Shown one piece after another: positions 18,027-26,910 of a DNA stretch of 64,000 bases. The first letter of the stretch is position 1, and every line of letters starts with the position of its first letter. The DNA is from Paenibacillus dokdonensis. GTDB taxonomy: Bacteria > Bacillota > Bacilli > Paenibacillales > Paenibacillaceae. Location of the stretch: the NCBI RefSeq assembly GCF_004916975.1, contig NZ_STGQ01000001.1:582993-646992 (forward strand). Reading direction: 5' to 3'. The translations under genes were made by a program, and so were the position numbers. The notes beneath the pieces were generated by a model, which was not told the origin of the DNA, ran no database searches, and was given only the letters and a program-made list of their open reading frames with translations.

Positions 18027-19730
18027 ATGGGGGGTAAGTCCAAAACGCTGTTCCGGCTTGGCTTGATGCTGTTGTTGACCTTCAGCGTCGTCCTTTCGGG
18101 ATGCGGGGGAAGCAAGGATACGAGTTCGAGTTCCGGCAGCGACAGCAATAAGAACACCACAGAGCAGGCAGCAACCGGGAATAACGATGATAAGGTGGAA
18201 CCGTTTAATGTCAGTGTTTTTATCGGGGAAGCCGGTCAGCAGCCGACTCCGGACAACAAGATATACAAAAAGATCAAAGACGAGCTGGGAGCAACCTTTA
18301 ATTTTGAATTTCTGGCAGGGGACATTAACCAGAAGCTGGGCGTTATGATCGCTGGTTCCGACTATCCTGACCTGATGACCGGTAACACCAAACTGACAGC
18401 AGCCGGGGCTTATATTCCTCTGGAGGACTTGATTGAAAAGTATGCACCGAACCTGAAGAAGCATTATGCGGATTACTGGAACATGATGAAGGACCCGAAT
18501 GACGGACATATCTACATTTTGCCGAACTACGGGGTATATAACGGGAAGCTGAACAGCACATGGTATTCGGGACCAGCCTTCTGGATCCAGAAAGACGTGC
18601 TCGAGGATGCGGGATATCCGAAAGTCAAAACTCTCGACGAATACTTTGACTTAATCGCCAAATATAAAGAAAAAAATCCGAAGATTGACGGCAGTCCGAC
18701 GATCGGATTTGAAATTCTGAACTATGACTGGAGAAACTGGGGCCTCTTCAACGCTCCGCAGCATTTGATCGGCCACCCGAATGATGGCGGAGTTGTCGTC
18801 AAAGACGGTGTCGCAGAAATATTTGCGGATAAGGATTATGCCAAGCAGTACTATCAAAAGCTGAACGAAGTAAATGATAAGGGCTTAATCGATAAAGAAA
18901 CCTTCGTACAGAACTATGACCAGTACTTGGCTAAGCTGTCCAGCGGAGCGGTTCTCGGGATGTTTGACCAGCATTGGAACTTCCAAAATGCAGAGAACTC
19001 CCTGATTACCCAAAAGAAAGATAACAGAACGTTTGTAGGCTTGCCGCTGGTCTATGATGAAAGCACGAAAGATTATTATCGTGACCGGGCACCGCTCAAC
19101 TTAAATAATGGTTTCGGAATCAGCGTAAACGCCAAGGATCCGGAGAAAATCATTAAATTGCTGGATAAGCTGATTACGGAAGATTGGCAAAAGGTCTTCA
19201 CCTGGGGTGTTGAAGGCGAAGACTACGTGGTGAATGAAAAAGGCAGATTCATGAAAACACAGGAACAGCGGGATAAATTTACGGACGGCACTTGGAAGCT
19301 GGCTAATAAAGCCGACGCATTCTTCTCTTTTGCACCGAAAATGGAAGGCAGCTTCAGCGATGGGAATTCGACGGATGCCGCCGCCCAGCCTGAGGAATAT
19401 CAAGCAGGCCTGAAAGAATACGACAAGAAATTCCTGCAAGCCTACGGTTACAACAGCTACGTTGATTTCTTCAGCGACCCGCCTGAAAACCCTGTATATT
19501 ACCCAGCCTGGACCATTGATTTGAATGAAGGTTCGGAAGCAAAAGTGGTCAATACGAAGCTTAATGATCTGTCCACTAAATTCCTGCCTAAGGCGATCCT
19601 GGCGAAACCTGCTGATTTTGATTCTGTATGGACCGACTATACATCGCAAATCGGCAAGGTGGATGTCAAAGCCTATGAAGATCGGATCAATGAACAGATC
19701 AAGTGGAGAATCGATAACTGGAGTAAATAA
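18027..19730 (+). CDS. lplA: Lpl-type solute-binding lipoprotein (567 aa)
   Basis: The extracellular receptor of an oligosaccharide ABC importer of the LplA class, longer than the usual 400-450 residue family 1 proteins. The signal peptide has a KSK start, a hydrophobic core and lipobox LSGC with Cys26, followed by a Ser/Asn/Thr linker. With LplB, YtcP and a GH10 enzyme downstream, the likely ligand is a xylo-oligosaccharide or an aldouronate. In Paenibacillus the lplA-lplB-ytcP transporter next to yesMN and an intracellular GH10 enzyme is described for aldouronate uptake. The start is ATG 18027, with ACGGAGGTG just upstream. Confidence 0.9.
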   Translation: MGGKSKTLFRLGLMLLLTFSVVLSGCGGSKDTSSSSGSDSNKNTTEQAATGNNDDKVEPFNVSVFIGEAGQQPTPDNKIYKKIKDELGATFNFEFLAGDINQKLGVMIAGSDYPDLMTGNTKLTAAGAYIPLEDLIEKYAPNLKKHYADYWNMMKDPNDGHIYILPNYGVYNGKLNSTWYSGPAFWIQKDVLEDAGYPKVKTLDEYFDLIAKYKEKNPKIDGSPTIGFEILNYDWRNWGLFNAPQHLIGHPNDGGVVVKDGVAEIFADKDYAKQYYQKLNEVNDKGLIDKETFVQNYDQYLAKLSSGAVLGMFDQHWNFQNAENSLITQKKDNRTFVGLPLVYDESTKDYYRDRAPLNLNNGFGISVNAKDPEKIIKLLDKLITEDWQKVFTWGVEGEDYVVNEKGRFMKTQEQRDKFTDGTWKLANKADAFFSFAPKMEGSFSDGNSTDAAAQPEEYQAGLKEYDKKFLQAYGYNSYVDFFSDPPENPVYYPAWTIDLNEGSEAKVVNTKLNDLSTKFLPKAILAKPADFDSVWTDYTSQIGKVDVKAYEDRINEQIKWRIDNWSK

Positions 19731-19745
19731 GTGCTGATTTGTTGC

Positions 19746-19780
19746 AGAAAGTGGAAGGCGTCATTCGCCTTCCACTTTCT
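19746..19780 (+). terminator. Hairpin between lplA and lplB (partial terminator or mRNA stabiliser)
   Basis: A perfect 15-bp stem (AGAAAGTGGAAGGCG, 5-nt loop, complement) lies 15 nt after the binding-protein stop. It has no T-run, so transcription probably continues into the permease genes. Such hairpins commonly raise the amount of binding protein relative to membrane subunits. Confidence 0.75.
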
Positions 19781-19847
19781 AAAATCAGGATGCGGTAAAG
19801 GATCATACAGCATACTGAAATAAAGGTTTGTGGGGAGAGCAACTTGC

Positions 19848-20813
19848 ATGGAGGAGACTTTAGGGAAAAAAAGAGCCGTCCGTAATCCAAAAAAACAAAA
19901 AAAACATCCGATGACCTGGTCCCTTATTAAAAATCAGAAGCAGCTAATCTGGATGTCGGTTCCTTTGACGCTATATATTATTCTTTTTGCCTATGTACCT
20001 GTCTGGGGATGGACGATGGCTTTTCAGAATTATAAGCCTGCGCGCAGCTTTGGTGAACAAACATGGGTTGGTTTTAAGCATTTCAAATTCCTGTTTACGG
20101 ACGACGACTTTCTAAGAGTGCTGCGAAATACCCTTGGAATGAGTTTGATCAATCTCGTATTGGGATTTGTCACAGCGATCATTTTGGCCTTGCTGCTTAA
20201 CGAAATCAAGAAAGTTTTTTTGAAAAGAACCGTGCAGACGATTTCTTACTTGCCGCATTTTCTGTCCTGGGTCATTGTAACCGGGATTGTCGCGACATCT
20301 CTCGCTTCGGATGGAATCATCAATGATATGCTGTTGAAGCTGCATATCATTAAAGAGCCGATCCTTTGGCTCAGCGAAGGAAAGTACTTCTGGGGTGTAG
20401 TTGGAGCCTCGCATGTCTGGAAGGAAGTCGGCTGGAACACGATTATTTATTTGGCAGCCATGGCATCCATTGATCCCGCGCTATATGAAGCAGCGGAAAT
20501 GGATGGCGCGAGCCGGTACAAAAAAATGCTTTACGTAACGATACCTGGCATTAAATCCACCATCGTCATTTTGCTCATCATGTCCATCGGCCATATTTTG
20601 GATGCCGGGTTTGAGGTGCAGTATTTGCTCGGCAACGGACTTGTTGTGGACTGGGCGGAGACGGTTGATATCTTCGTTTTGAAATACGGGATCGCTCAAG
20701 GAAATTATTCACTTGCTACTGCCGGGGGCATTTTTAAAACGGTCGTCAGTGTGACCATGCTGCTGCTTGCAAATTGGACTGCGAAACGGCTAGGGGAAGA
20801 GAGGCTGTTATAA
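19848..20813 (+). CDS. lplB: Lpl-type ABC permease, first subunit (321 aa)
   Basis: A membrane subunit of the oligosaccharide importer, LplB class. After a basic, Lys-rich N-terminus it has about six spans, the FAYVPVWGWTMAFQNYKPARSF start typical of LplB, and the EAA loop (LYEAAEMDGASRYKKMLYVTIPGI). GGGGAG lies 10 nt before the ATG at 19848; the GTG at 19830 lies upstream of this site. The stop is 2 nt before the next gene's ATG, so translation of the two permeases is coupled. No ATPase gene is nearby. Confidence 0.92.
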   Translation: MEETLGKKRAVRNPKKQKKHPMTWSLIKNQKQLIWMSVPLTLYIILFAYVPVWGWTMAFQNYKPARSFGEQTWVGFKHFKFLFTDDDFLRVLRNTLGMSLINLVLGFVTAIILALLLNEIKKVFLKRTVQTISYLPHFLSWVIVTGIVATSLASDGIINDMLLKLHIIKEPILWLSEGKYFWGVVGASHVWKEVGWNTIIYLAAMASIDPALYEAAEMDGASRYKKMLYVTIPGIKSTIVILLIMSIGHILDAGFEVQYLLGNGLVVDWAETVDIFVLKYGIAQGNYSLATAGGIFKTVVSVTMLLLANWTAKRLGEERLL

Positions 20814-20815
20814 TC

Positions 20816-21775
20816 ATGGGAAATCATCAACTCAGCCCGCAAAAAACAACAGGCATTGCACTGAAAAAAGGTCCCGGAGGGGGCCGGATTGAGCCGATTC
20901 TTTTTAATACATTTAACTTGGTGTTCATGATTGTTCTGGTTATTGTGACGCTATATCCTTTTCTGAACACGATCGTCGTTTCATTGAATGCGGGAAATGA
21001 TACGATCCGCGGCGGAATTTACTTATGGCCACGGCAGTGGACCATACAGAATTACAAGGCGGTATTCGCCTCGGGAACGATCTATAACGCTTTCTGGATC
21101 TCGGTTGCCCGGACGGTTCTTTCCACGCTGCTTAACATATTTCTGACAACGATGCTATCGTACACGCTAAGCCGCCGTGAGTATGTTTTTCGTAAACCGA
21201 TCACGATCATTTTTGTGCTGACGATGTACTTCAGCGCCGGTCTGATTCCGGGATATTTTCTTATTAAGGATTTGCATTTGCTGAACAGCTTCTGGGTATA
21301 CATCTTCCCGTCCATGATTAGCGCATTCAACATGATCGTCATCCGGACTTATATTGGAACGATTCCGGAAAGCCTTGTTGAATCGTCCAAAATTGACGGC
21401 GCGGGTGACTTTAAAATTTTTATGCGGATCATCTTTCCGCTGTGTACCCCGGTGCTGGCAACGATTGCCCTTTTTGTGGCCGTAGGGGCATGGAATTCCT
21501 GGTTTGACTCGTTTCTCTACACATCTTCAAAGCAGGAGCTCAGCACGCTGCAATATGAGCTGATGAAGCTGCTATCTTCCAGCATGAATTCCAATAACAA
21601 TCCGAATGTAGCCGCAGGCGTAGGTATGACTCAGGACAGCGCGATATCGCTTGTGACTCCGCTTTCGATCCGTGCCGCCGTGACGGTCGTAGCATCTGTG
21701 CCGATCCTCCTGGTGTATCCGTTTATGCAGAAGTACTTTGTTGTCGGATTGAATGTGGGGAGCGTTAAGGAGTAA
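20816..21775 (+). CDS. ytcP: YtcP/LplC-type ABC permease, second subunit (319 aa)
   Basis: The partner permease of LplB. Hallmarks are the LVIVTLYPFLNTIVVSLN first span, the GGIYLWPRQWTIQNYKAVF loop, the EAA-like loop (LVESSKIDGAGDFKIFMRII) and the C-terminal QKYFVVGLNVGSVKE. It starts at ATG 20816, directly after the lplB stop, with GGGGAAGAGAGG upstream inside lplB. The GH10 gene follows after 77 nt. Confidence 0.93.
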   Translation: MGNHQLSPQKTTGIALKKGPGGGRIEPILFNTFNLVFMIVLVIVTLYPFLNTIVVSLNAGNDTIRGGIYLWPRQWTIQNYKAVFASGTIYNAFWISVARTVLSTLLNIFLTTMLSYTLSRREYVFRKPITIIFVLTMYFSAGLIPGYFLIKDLHLLNSFWVYIFPSMISAFNMIVIRTYIGTIPESLVESSKIDGAGDFKIFMRIIFPLCTPVLATIALFVAVGAWNSWFDSFLYTSSKQELSTLQYELMKLLSSSMNSNNNPNVAAGVGMTQDSAISLVTPLSIRAAVTVVASVPILLVYPFMQKYFVVGLNVGSVKE

Positions 21776-21852
21776 ATACCGGTCTCATCTATTTCGTACA
21801 CGAATCCGATTTTGCGTGGCTTGTCAGGCATTAGACTTTGAAGCAGGAGGCA

Positions 21853-22881
21853 ATGGACTTGAACCCTATGAATACACGCACAGAAACAGCATTAAAAAGT
21901 ATATTTTCGGATGATTTCAAGATTGGAGCTGCTGTAAATCCGTTAACGATCCGGTCGCAGGAGGAGCTGCTTGCCTATCATTTCAACAGTATCACAGCGG
22001 AAAATGAAATGAAGTTCGCCAGTATACATCCGGAGGAAGAAATCTATTTCTTTGATGATGCCGATCGTCTGGCTGCCTTCGCCCGCAAACATAGGATGGC
22101 CATGCGCGGCCATACACTGGTCTGGCATAATCAGACGACGGATTGGCTGTTTCAGGATCATCAGGGTCAGCCGGTCAGCAAAAAGATATTGCTGGAACGC
22201 CTTCATTCTCATATCCATACGGTGGTTGGCCGCTATCGAGATGACATTTACGCATGGGATGTCGTGAATGAGGTCATTACGGATGAAGGAGCAGAGCTTC
22301 TCCGACCGTCGAAGTGGCTGGATATTGCCGGGCCCGATTTTATAGCCAAAGCGTTTGAATATGCACATGAAGCGGCCCCTAGCGCCCAGTTGTTCTACAA
22401 TGATTATAATGAGTCCCATCCGGAGAAATGCGATAAAATTTACACTTTGGTCAAGTCACTGATCAAGCAGGGCGTGCCGATTCATGGCATTGGTTTACAG
22501 GCACACTGGAATCTGTCTGATCCTTCGCTGGATGATATCCGAACAGCGATCGAAAAATATGCTTCCTTAGGTATGCAGCTTCAGCTCACGGAGCTGGATA
22601 TGTCGATGTTCCGCTTCGAGGACAAACGATCTGACCTGAAGGAGCCGACGAATGGCATGCTGGAGCAGCAGGCAGAGAGGTATGAATCCGTGTTTCGGCT
22701 GCTGAAGGAATACCGTGATGTGATCAGTTCTGTAACGTTCTGGGGAGCGGCGGACGATTATACCTGGCTGGATAACTTCCCTGTACAAGGGCGTAAAAAC
22801 TGGCCATTCCTATTTGATGAGCAGCATCTACCGAAGCCTGCCTTCTACCGGATCGCCGATTTGCATGTGAAAAAAGGCTAA
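21853..22881 (+). CDS. xynA2: Intracellular GH10 xylanase (about 342 aa)
   Basis: An endo-beta-1,4-xylanase of family GH10 without a signal peptide, so it would cut imported xylo-oligosaccharides in the cytoplasm. It is close in sequence order to the intracellular Geobacillus/Paenibacillus GH10 enzymes as I recall them: FKIGAAVNP, TAENEMKF, RGHTLVWHNQT, the acid/base Glu140 in WDVVNEV, FYNDYNE, GLQAHWN, and the nucleophile Glu247 in QLTELDMSMF. AGGAGG at 21845-21850 is only 2 nt from ATG 21853; TTG 21859, 8 nt away, may be the real start. It closes the yesN-yesM-yesN-lplA-lplB-ytcP operon and argues for a xylan or aldouronate substrate. Confidence 0.92.
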   Translation: MDLNPMNTRTETALKSIFSDDFKIGAAVNPLTIRSQEELLAYHFNSITAENEMKFASIHPEEEIYFFDDADRLAAFARKHRMAMRGHTLVWHNQTTDWLFQDHQGQPVSKKILLERLHSHIHTVVGRYRDDIYAWDVVNEVITDEGAELLRPSKWLDIAGPDFIAKAFEYAHEAAPSAQLFYNDYNESHPEKCDKIYTLVKSLIKQGVPIHGIGLQAHWNLSDPSLDDIRTAIEKYASLGMQLQLTELDMSMFRFEDKRSDLKEPTNGMLEQQAERYESVFRLLKEYRDVISSVTFWGAADDYTWLDNFPVQGRKNWPFLFDEQHLPKPAFYRIADLHVKKG

Positions 22882-22923
22882 CATTCAGCTTCTCCAAACA
22901 TGATGGACTGCTGACTCATGCCT

Positions 22924-22941
22924 TTGAAAGAAGCGCTTTAC
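22924..22941. promoter_or_regulatory. cre-like sequence after the xylanase gene
   Basis: TGAAAGAAGCGCTTTACA holds an AAGCGCTT palindrome core. It lies downstream of the xylanase gene and of the converging exporter gene, so no target promoter is apparent. It might be a relic of a lost downstream gene of the cluster. Confidence 0.25.
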
Positions 22942-22986
22942 AAGGAAGAACAATTTACGAATATAAGGAATGCTGATACTCATAAC

Positions 22987-23028
22987 AAAAACAGGCAGCA
23001 CAAGGATATCCTTGTGCTGCCTGTTTTT
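22987..23028. terminator. Strong bidirectional terminator
   Basis: A very stable perfect stem starting AAAACAGGCAGCACAAGG with its complement and a T-run lies between the converging xylanase and exporter genes. The A-rich 5' side gives a U-run on the other strand too. Confidence 0.92.
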
Positions 23029-23050
23029 TAATGTTTGCCGGTATTGTACG

Positions 23051-24280
23051 TTAAATCTCTTTGCCCGAAGCATGCAATGGCAGAGGGATTTGCTGCCTGC
23101 GCTCTTGAAGATAAATGGCCAGCCCGATCAGAAATGCAATGCTGACCAGCACCGCGCCGACCCATGGCAAGGAGGTCAGCCCCATATTATTGATGACCCA
23201 CCCGCCGCAGAAAGCACCAAATGCATTGCCTAAATTACCTGCAGAATGATTGGACGTGGAAGCCAGAGCCGGCGCATCCTGCGCCATATTCATTATTTTT
23301 ACTTGGATGCCCGGCATAACCGCGAAGGAAGCAGCCCCCCACAGGAAGATGGTAATGACAGCAAGCACGGGACTTTTCACGGTAAATGTAAATATGGTAA
23401 GCAGCACGCATAAGGAGGCAAAGATGCCCAAAACCGAAGGCATGAGCTTCCAGTCTGCCAGCTTACCTCCGGCTATATTGCCGAGGGTGACTCCGATGCC
23501 GAACAATACTAGAATCCAGGTTACGCTTTGCTCGTGGAATCCTGTAACCTGCTCCAGAAGAGGTGCAATATACGTAAATACCGCGAACAGACTGGAGTTG
23601 CCGATAGCGCAGGCCAGCAGAATCACCAGCAGCTTAGGTTGAACGAGAGCTTTAAACTGCTTTGTGAGGCTGGCAGATTGGTCCTGCCGGATCCGGGGGA
23701 TGAAGATCATAATACCTATCAGGGCAATAATCCCCATCAGCACAATAGCGGCAAATGAAGCTCTCCAGCCAAGATGCTGTCCAACGAAGGTTCCAATCGG
23801 GACGCCGATAATATTAGCGATGGTGAGTCCCGCCATCATGATGGAGACCGCTCCCGCCCTCTTATTCGGCTTGACGAGATTGGAGGCTATGACGGCCCCG
23901 ACCCCGAAAAAGGTGCCATGACAAAGGGCGGTAATCAAGCGGGCTCCCATGAGTATGGCATAATTCGGAGCGATGACGGCAATGCCGTTTCCGAGAATGA
24001 ACAGAACCATGAGCAGGCAGAGCAGCAGCTTTTGAGGGAGCCGGTGGGTGAGGACCGTGAGAATAGGGGCACCGATGGCAACGCCCAGAGCATAGCTGGT
24101 GATGAGCTGCCCGGCGGTGGAGATGCTGACATGAAGGTCTTCAGCGACATTAGGCAGAATGCCCATGATGACAAATTCCGTCATGCCAATGGCGAAGGCG
24201 CCTACCGTCAGTGAGAGAATGGAAACCGGGAAGGGATCTTTGGTTCGGGCCTTTCCGCGGAGGGTTTGTGATTGATTCAT
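23051..24280 (-). CDS. MFS transporter, DHA1/YdhP-like exporter (409 aa)
   Basis: A 12-span major facilitator protein of the drug:H+ antiporter 1 type, related to AraJ/YdhP/PbuE-like exporters. The opening GAFAIGMTEFVIMGILPNVAEDL is characteristic of this subgroup, and the motif A region lies after span 2 (LPQKLLLCLLMVLF). The substrate cannot be told from sequence; candidates are sugars, nucleosides or drugs. I chose ATG 24280; an in-frame TTG at 24304 precedes it. AAAGG lies about 14 nt before the ATG, a rather long spacing. It diverges from the ROK-regulated peptide operon, across a shared 282-nt region. Confidence 0.88.
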   Translation of the reverse strand: MNQSQTLRGKARTKDPFPVSILSLTVGAFAIGMTEFVIMGILPNVAEDLHVSISTAGQLITSYALGVAIGAPILTVLTHRLPQKLLLCLLMVLFILGNGIAVIAPNYAILMGARLITALCHGTFFGVGAVIASNLVKPNKRAGAVSIMMAGLTIANIIGVPIGTFVGQHLGWRASFAAIVLMGIIALIGIMIFIPRIRQDQSASLTKQFKALVQPKLLVILLACAIGNSSLFAVFTYIAPLLEQVTGFHEQSVTWILVLFGIGVTLGNIAGGKLADWKLMPSVLGIFASLCVLLTIFTFTVKSPVLAVITIFLWGAASFAVMPGIQVKIMNMAQDAPALASTSNHSAGNLGNAFGAFCGGWVINNMGLTSLPWVGAVLVSIAFLIGLAIYLQERRQQIPLPLHASGKEI

Positions 24281-24379
24281 GCTGTGGGTCCAACCTTTCT
24301 GCAAACGGGCGTGATTTATTTAATGTAATTATTGTATTTTTCATGAAAATTTTCAAGAACCAATATTTCCGTAAAGTTA

Positions 24380-24416
24380 TTGACAGGCCTATTAAAAACA
24401 ATTAAAGTTCTTTAAT
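24380..24416 (+). promoter_or_regulatory. Candidate promoter with overlapping palindrome for the peptide operon
   Basis: TTGACA (24380-24385) and TAAAGT (24403-24408) are separated by 17 nt. A perfect 7-bp inverted repeat (ATTAAAG, TT, CTTTAAT; 24401-24416) covers the -10 element. An operator over the -10 box fits repression, most simply by the ROK regulator encoded just downstream. Confidence 0.5.
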
Positions 24417-24491
24417 AACATCACTGGAGAAATTAAAAATGGAATGAAAGTTTCGGTGATGAAATAGCGGAAAAATAGTAGCTTTATAGTG

Positions 24492-24518
24492 AATATATCA
24501 TCCTATGTCAGATATATT
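24492..24518 (+). promoter_or_regulatory. Inverted repeat before the ROK regulator gene
   Basis: AATATATC and GATATATT form a perfect 8-bp inverted repeat with an 11-nt spacer, 45 nt before the regulator start. It may be a second operator or a leader hairpin. Confidence 0.4.
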
Positions 24519-24562
24519 TCTCCATGGGTGAAAATAATTATAGTGGAGGAGCAATCCACAAG

Positions 24563-25747
24563 ATGCAAAAGCACGATCAGGATTTTATTAAAAGAAAAAA
24601 TAGATCGACTGTTTTTGAGATGATCAAAAACAACTCACCCCTGTCACGTGCAGACATTGCCAGATTGACTGGTATGAGCCCTACCACGGTAAGCCGAATT
24701 GTTTCCGAGCTATATCATCTGGATTTTATGCATGAAATTGAGCAGGAGACGACAAGTGTAGGACGTAAAGCGGTTTTTCTTCAGGTAAATCCGCGATCCG
24801 TTCTATCTGTCGGAGTGGAAATTGATAAAGCCAACATCCGGATCGGCGTCATAGATTTGGATGGTAGAGTGATTGGCAGCAGGATGATAGAAAGACAGAA
24901 GAGCGAAGCGTCAGAAATTACGCTGGAGCATATTGCTGGCGGAATTAATGAATTAATAGAAGAAGAAAGCTTTGACCGCCGCCGAATTGTGGGGATCGGT
25001 GTAGGACTTCCGGGCATTATCGATCACGCCAGCGGTACTGCCGTTTTATCAGCACAGCTGGGCTGGAAGCAGACTGATATCGCCGGAGTGCTGAAGAAAC
25101 ATACCGGACTCGAGGTTGCCGTGGACAATGAACTGAAGGTGAAATCACTAGCAGAGCATATGTATGGATCGGCCAAGGGTTCGAACCGCTCGGTTCTAAT
25201 TGGCTTCGGCAGTGGTGTCGGATCTTCCCTCATTATTGATGGTGAGATTTACCGGGGCGAATCCAACAGTGCAGGGGAGATTGGTCATACGGTCATTGAT
25301 CCTAACGGGATTTTATGCGAATGCGGTAAAGTGGGCTGCTTGCAGACCTATATCGCTGAAGCATCATTGATTGAACAATCCAATAAAATCAAACCGATCA
25401 CGAGTCTGGATGAACTGTTTCAGGCTAAGCATAATGGAGAGTTTTGGGCTTCGAGCATGCTTGACCGGGCAATGACCTTTGTTGCGGTTACGATCAGCAA
25501 TATTGCCTGCATGTATAATCCGGATACCGTGATTTTAACAGGTAAGCTCGTAGAGAGATTTCCTGAGGTCAGAGCGTTTATTGCGGAGAAATGTATGGAG
25601 CAATTCGTATGGGAACCGCTGCGGGGCACCTTCCAAATCGTATATTCGGCTTTTGAGAACGATGGTGTCGTGATCGGTTCGGGCCTGCTGGCGCAAAGCC
25701 GGTTCCTGGATATCGGGAGTCAAATGGAGCAAGTGGAACAAGTCTAA
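24563..25747 (+). CDS. ROK-family transcriptional repressor (394 aa)
   Basis: A sugar-responsive regulator of the XylR/NagC class. An N-terminal winged helix-turn-helix (about residues 10-70; NSPLSRADIARLTGMSPTTVSRIV) is joined to a ROK sugar-binding domain with the DNE catalytic-like region (VAVDNELKVKSLAEH), GFGSGVGSSLIIDG and the zinc motif CECGKVGC. GGAGGA lies 12 nt before ATG 24563; the earlier in-frame ATG 24524 would place this site inside the gene. It leads the peptide operon, with the asparaginase gene 43 nt downstream, so it probably controls its own operon. Its sensed ligand is expected to be a sugar or sugar phosphate although the operon imports peptides. Confidence 0.92.
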   Translation: MQKHDQDFIKRKNRSTVFEMIKNNSPLSRADIARLTGMSPTTVSRIVSELYHLDFMHEIEQETTSVGRKAVFLQVNPRSVLSVGVEIDKANIRIGVIDLDGRVIGSRMIERQKSEASEITLEHIAGGINELIEEESFDRRRIVGIGVGLPGIIDHASGTAVLSAQLGWKQTDIAGVLKKHTGLEVAVDNELKVKSLAEHMYGSAKGSNRSVLIGFGSGVGSSLIIDGEIYRGESNSAGEIGHTVIDPNGILCECGKVGCLQTYIAEASLIEQSNKIKPITSLDELFQAKHNGEFWASSMLDRAMTFVAVTISNIACMYNPDTVILTGKLVERFPEVRAFIAEKCMEQFVWEPLRGTFQIVYSAFENDGVVIGSGLLAQSRFLDIGSQMEQVEQV

Positions 25748-25790
25748 GGAAGTAAATCATCTTGAATAATATCAAAAGCGGGGGATAGAG

Positions 25791-26789
25791 ATGTATTTCA
25801 AACCATTAGTTGAAGAATTTCGTGCAGGTGTGCTCGAAAATGTTCATTTGGGCGTGTTATGCGGTGTGAATGACAAAGGTGAGCTGATTCATGAAGTAGG
25901 CAGCGCAGAGCATGTGACTTTCCTGCGTTCCGCTGCAAAACCATTTCAAGCGATTCCGGTAATGAAGCAGAATATTGCTGGGAAGTACGGTCTGACCGAC
26001 ACCGAAGCGGCAATGTTCGCAGCATCGCATCGCGGAGAGACCTATCATATTGAAGCGTTGGAATCTATTATGGCCAAGATCGGCCTGACAGAGGATCAAC
26101 TGCTGTGTTGTCCTACATATCCGCTGAATGACGAGCCGAAATTCGCTTGCATGCGAGAAGGCAAACCACCGAGAAAGCTCTATCATAACTGCTCAGGCAA
26201 GCATCTTGGCATTATCGCCACGGCCAAAGAGATGGGTTATGACACCGAGACATACTGGCAGCTGTCCCATCCGATTCAGCAGGATATCCTGCATACGCTG
26301 GCTGATATGGCAGACTATCCGGTGGATCAAATTCAAATCGGTGTAGATGGATGCGGTTTCCCGATCTTTGCGCTTCCACTTCAAAATATTGCAAAGGCTT
26401 ATCTGAAGCTCGCTTGCCCGGATCTGATCCAGGATGAAGAAACCCGCGAAGCTGTCAAAAGAATGACTGCTTACATGCATGCCGCACCAGACAGCATCGC
26501 AAGCCATAACTTTATTTGTTCCGAGCTGCTGCGTGACGACAACATCGTTGCCAAAGGTGGAGCCAAAGGCGTGTATTGTTTCTCTTTAATCCGGGAACGC
26601 GTTGCTTTTGCACTTAAGGTGATTGATGGTTCGGAAATTCCATGGCCGATTGTTGTCGCTTCGATTCTGGAGCAGATCGGTTACAGTAACCAAGAAACGA
26701 TCGACAGACTCTACTCCGTTGTGCCGAAGGAAATCAAAAATGACAATCACATCGTTGTCGGCGAGCGGAAAGCTGCTTTTACTTTTTAA
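25791..26789 (+). CDS. L-asparaginase, Rhizobium etli type (332 aa)
   Basis: A member of the asparaginase II family (PF06089), unrelated to the classic AnsA/AnsB fold. It would hydrolyse L-asparagine to aspartate and ammonia in the cytoplasm. Recognisable stretches are VTFLRSAAKPFQAIPVM, ASHRGE, HNCSGKHLG, GVDGCGFPIFALPL and AKGGAKGVYCF, and 332 residues is the normal length. There is no signal peptide. Its place between a ROK regulator and a peptide transporter suggests it processes Asn released from imported peptides. Activity on a modified Asn is possible but cannot be judged here. ATG 25791 follows a GGGGGATAGAG ribosome site. Confidence 0.9.
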   Translation: MYFKPLVEEFRAGVLENVHLGVLCGVNDKGELIHEVGSAEHVTFLRSAAKPFQAIPVMKQNIAGKYGLTDTEAAMFAASHRGETYHIEALESIMAKIGLTEDQLLCCPTYPLNDEPKFACMREGKPPRKLYHNCSGKHLGIIATAKEMGYDTETYWQLSHPIQQDILHTLADMADYPVDQIQIGVDGCGFPIFALPLQNIAKAYLKLACPDLIQDEETREAVKRMTAYMHAAPDSIASHNFICSELLRDDNIVAKGGAKGVYCFSLIRERVAFALKVIDGSEIPWPIVVASILEQIGYSNQETIDRLYSVVPKEIKNDNHIVVGERKAAFTF

Positions 26790-26846
26790 CTTTCATTCAT
26801 CATTTATATTCTGATTTGATTTCTTGTACATGGGTTCGTTCGTTGT

Positions 26847-26860
26847 TTCCGTAAACGGAA
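26847..26860 (+). promoter_or_regulatory. Small palindrome before oppA
   Basis: TTCCGT-AA-ACGGAA is a perfect 6-bp inverted repeat, 50 nt before the oppA start, in the 121-nt gap after the asparaginase gene. It could be an operator or a short hairpin; there is no T-run. Confidence 0.35.
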
Positions 26861-26910
26861 GTGACGGTGCAATCATACATTAAAGGGGAACAAAAGGAGT
26901 GGGACATGTT

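Noticed and set aside
25791-26789. Possible glycosylasparaginase (Ntn hydrolase) that would directly cleave sugar-Asn
   Set aside because: The motifs are those of the PF06089 asparaginase family. I see no Ntn-type Thr autocleavage site.
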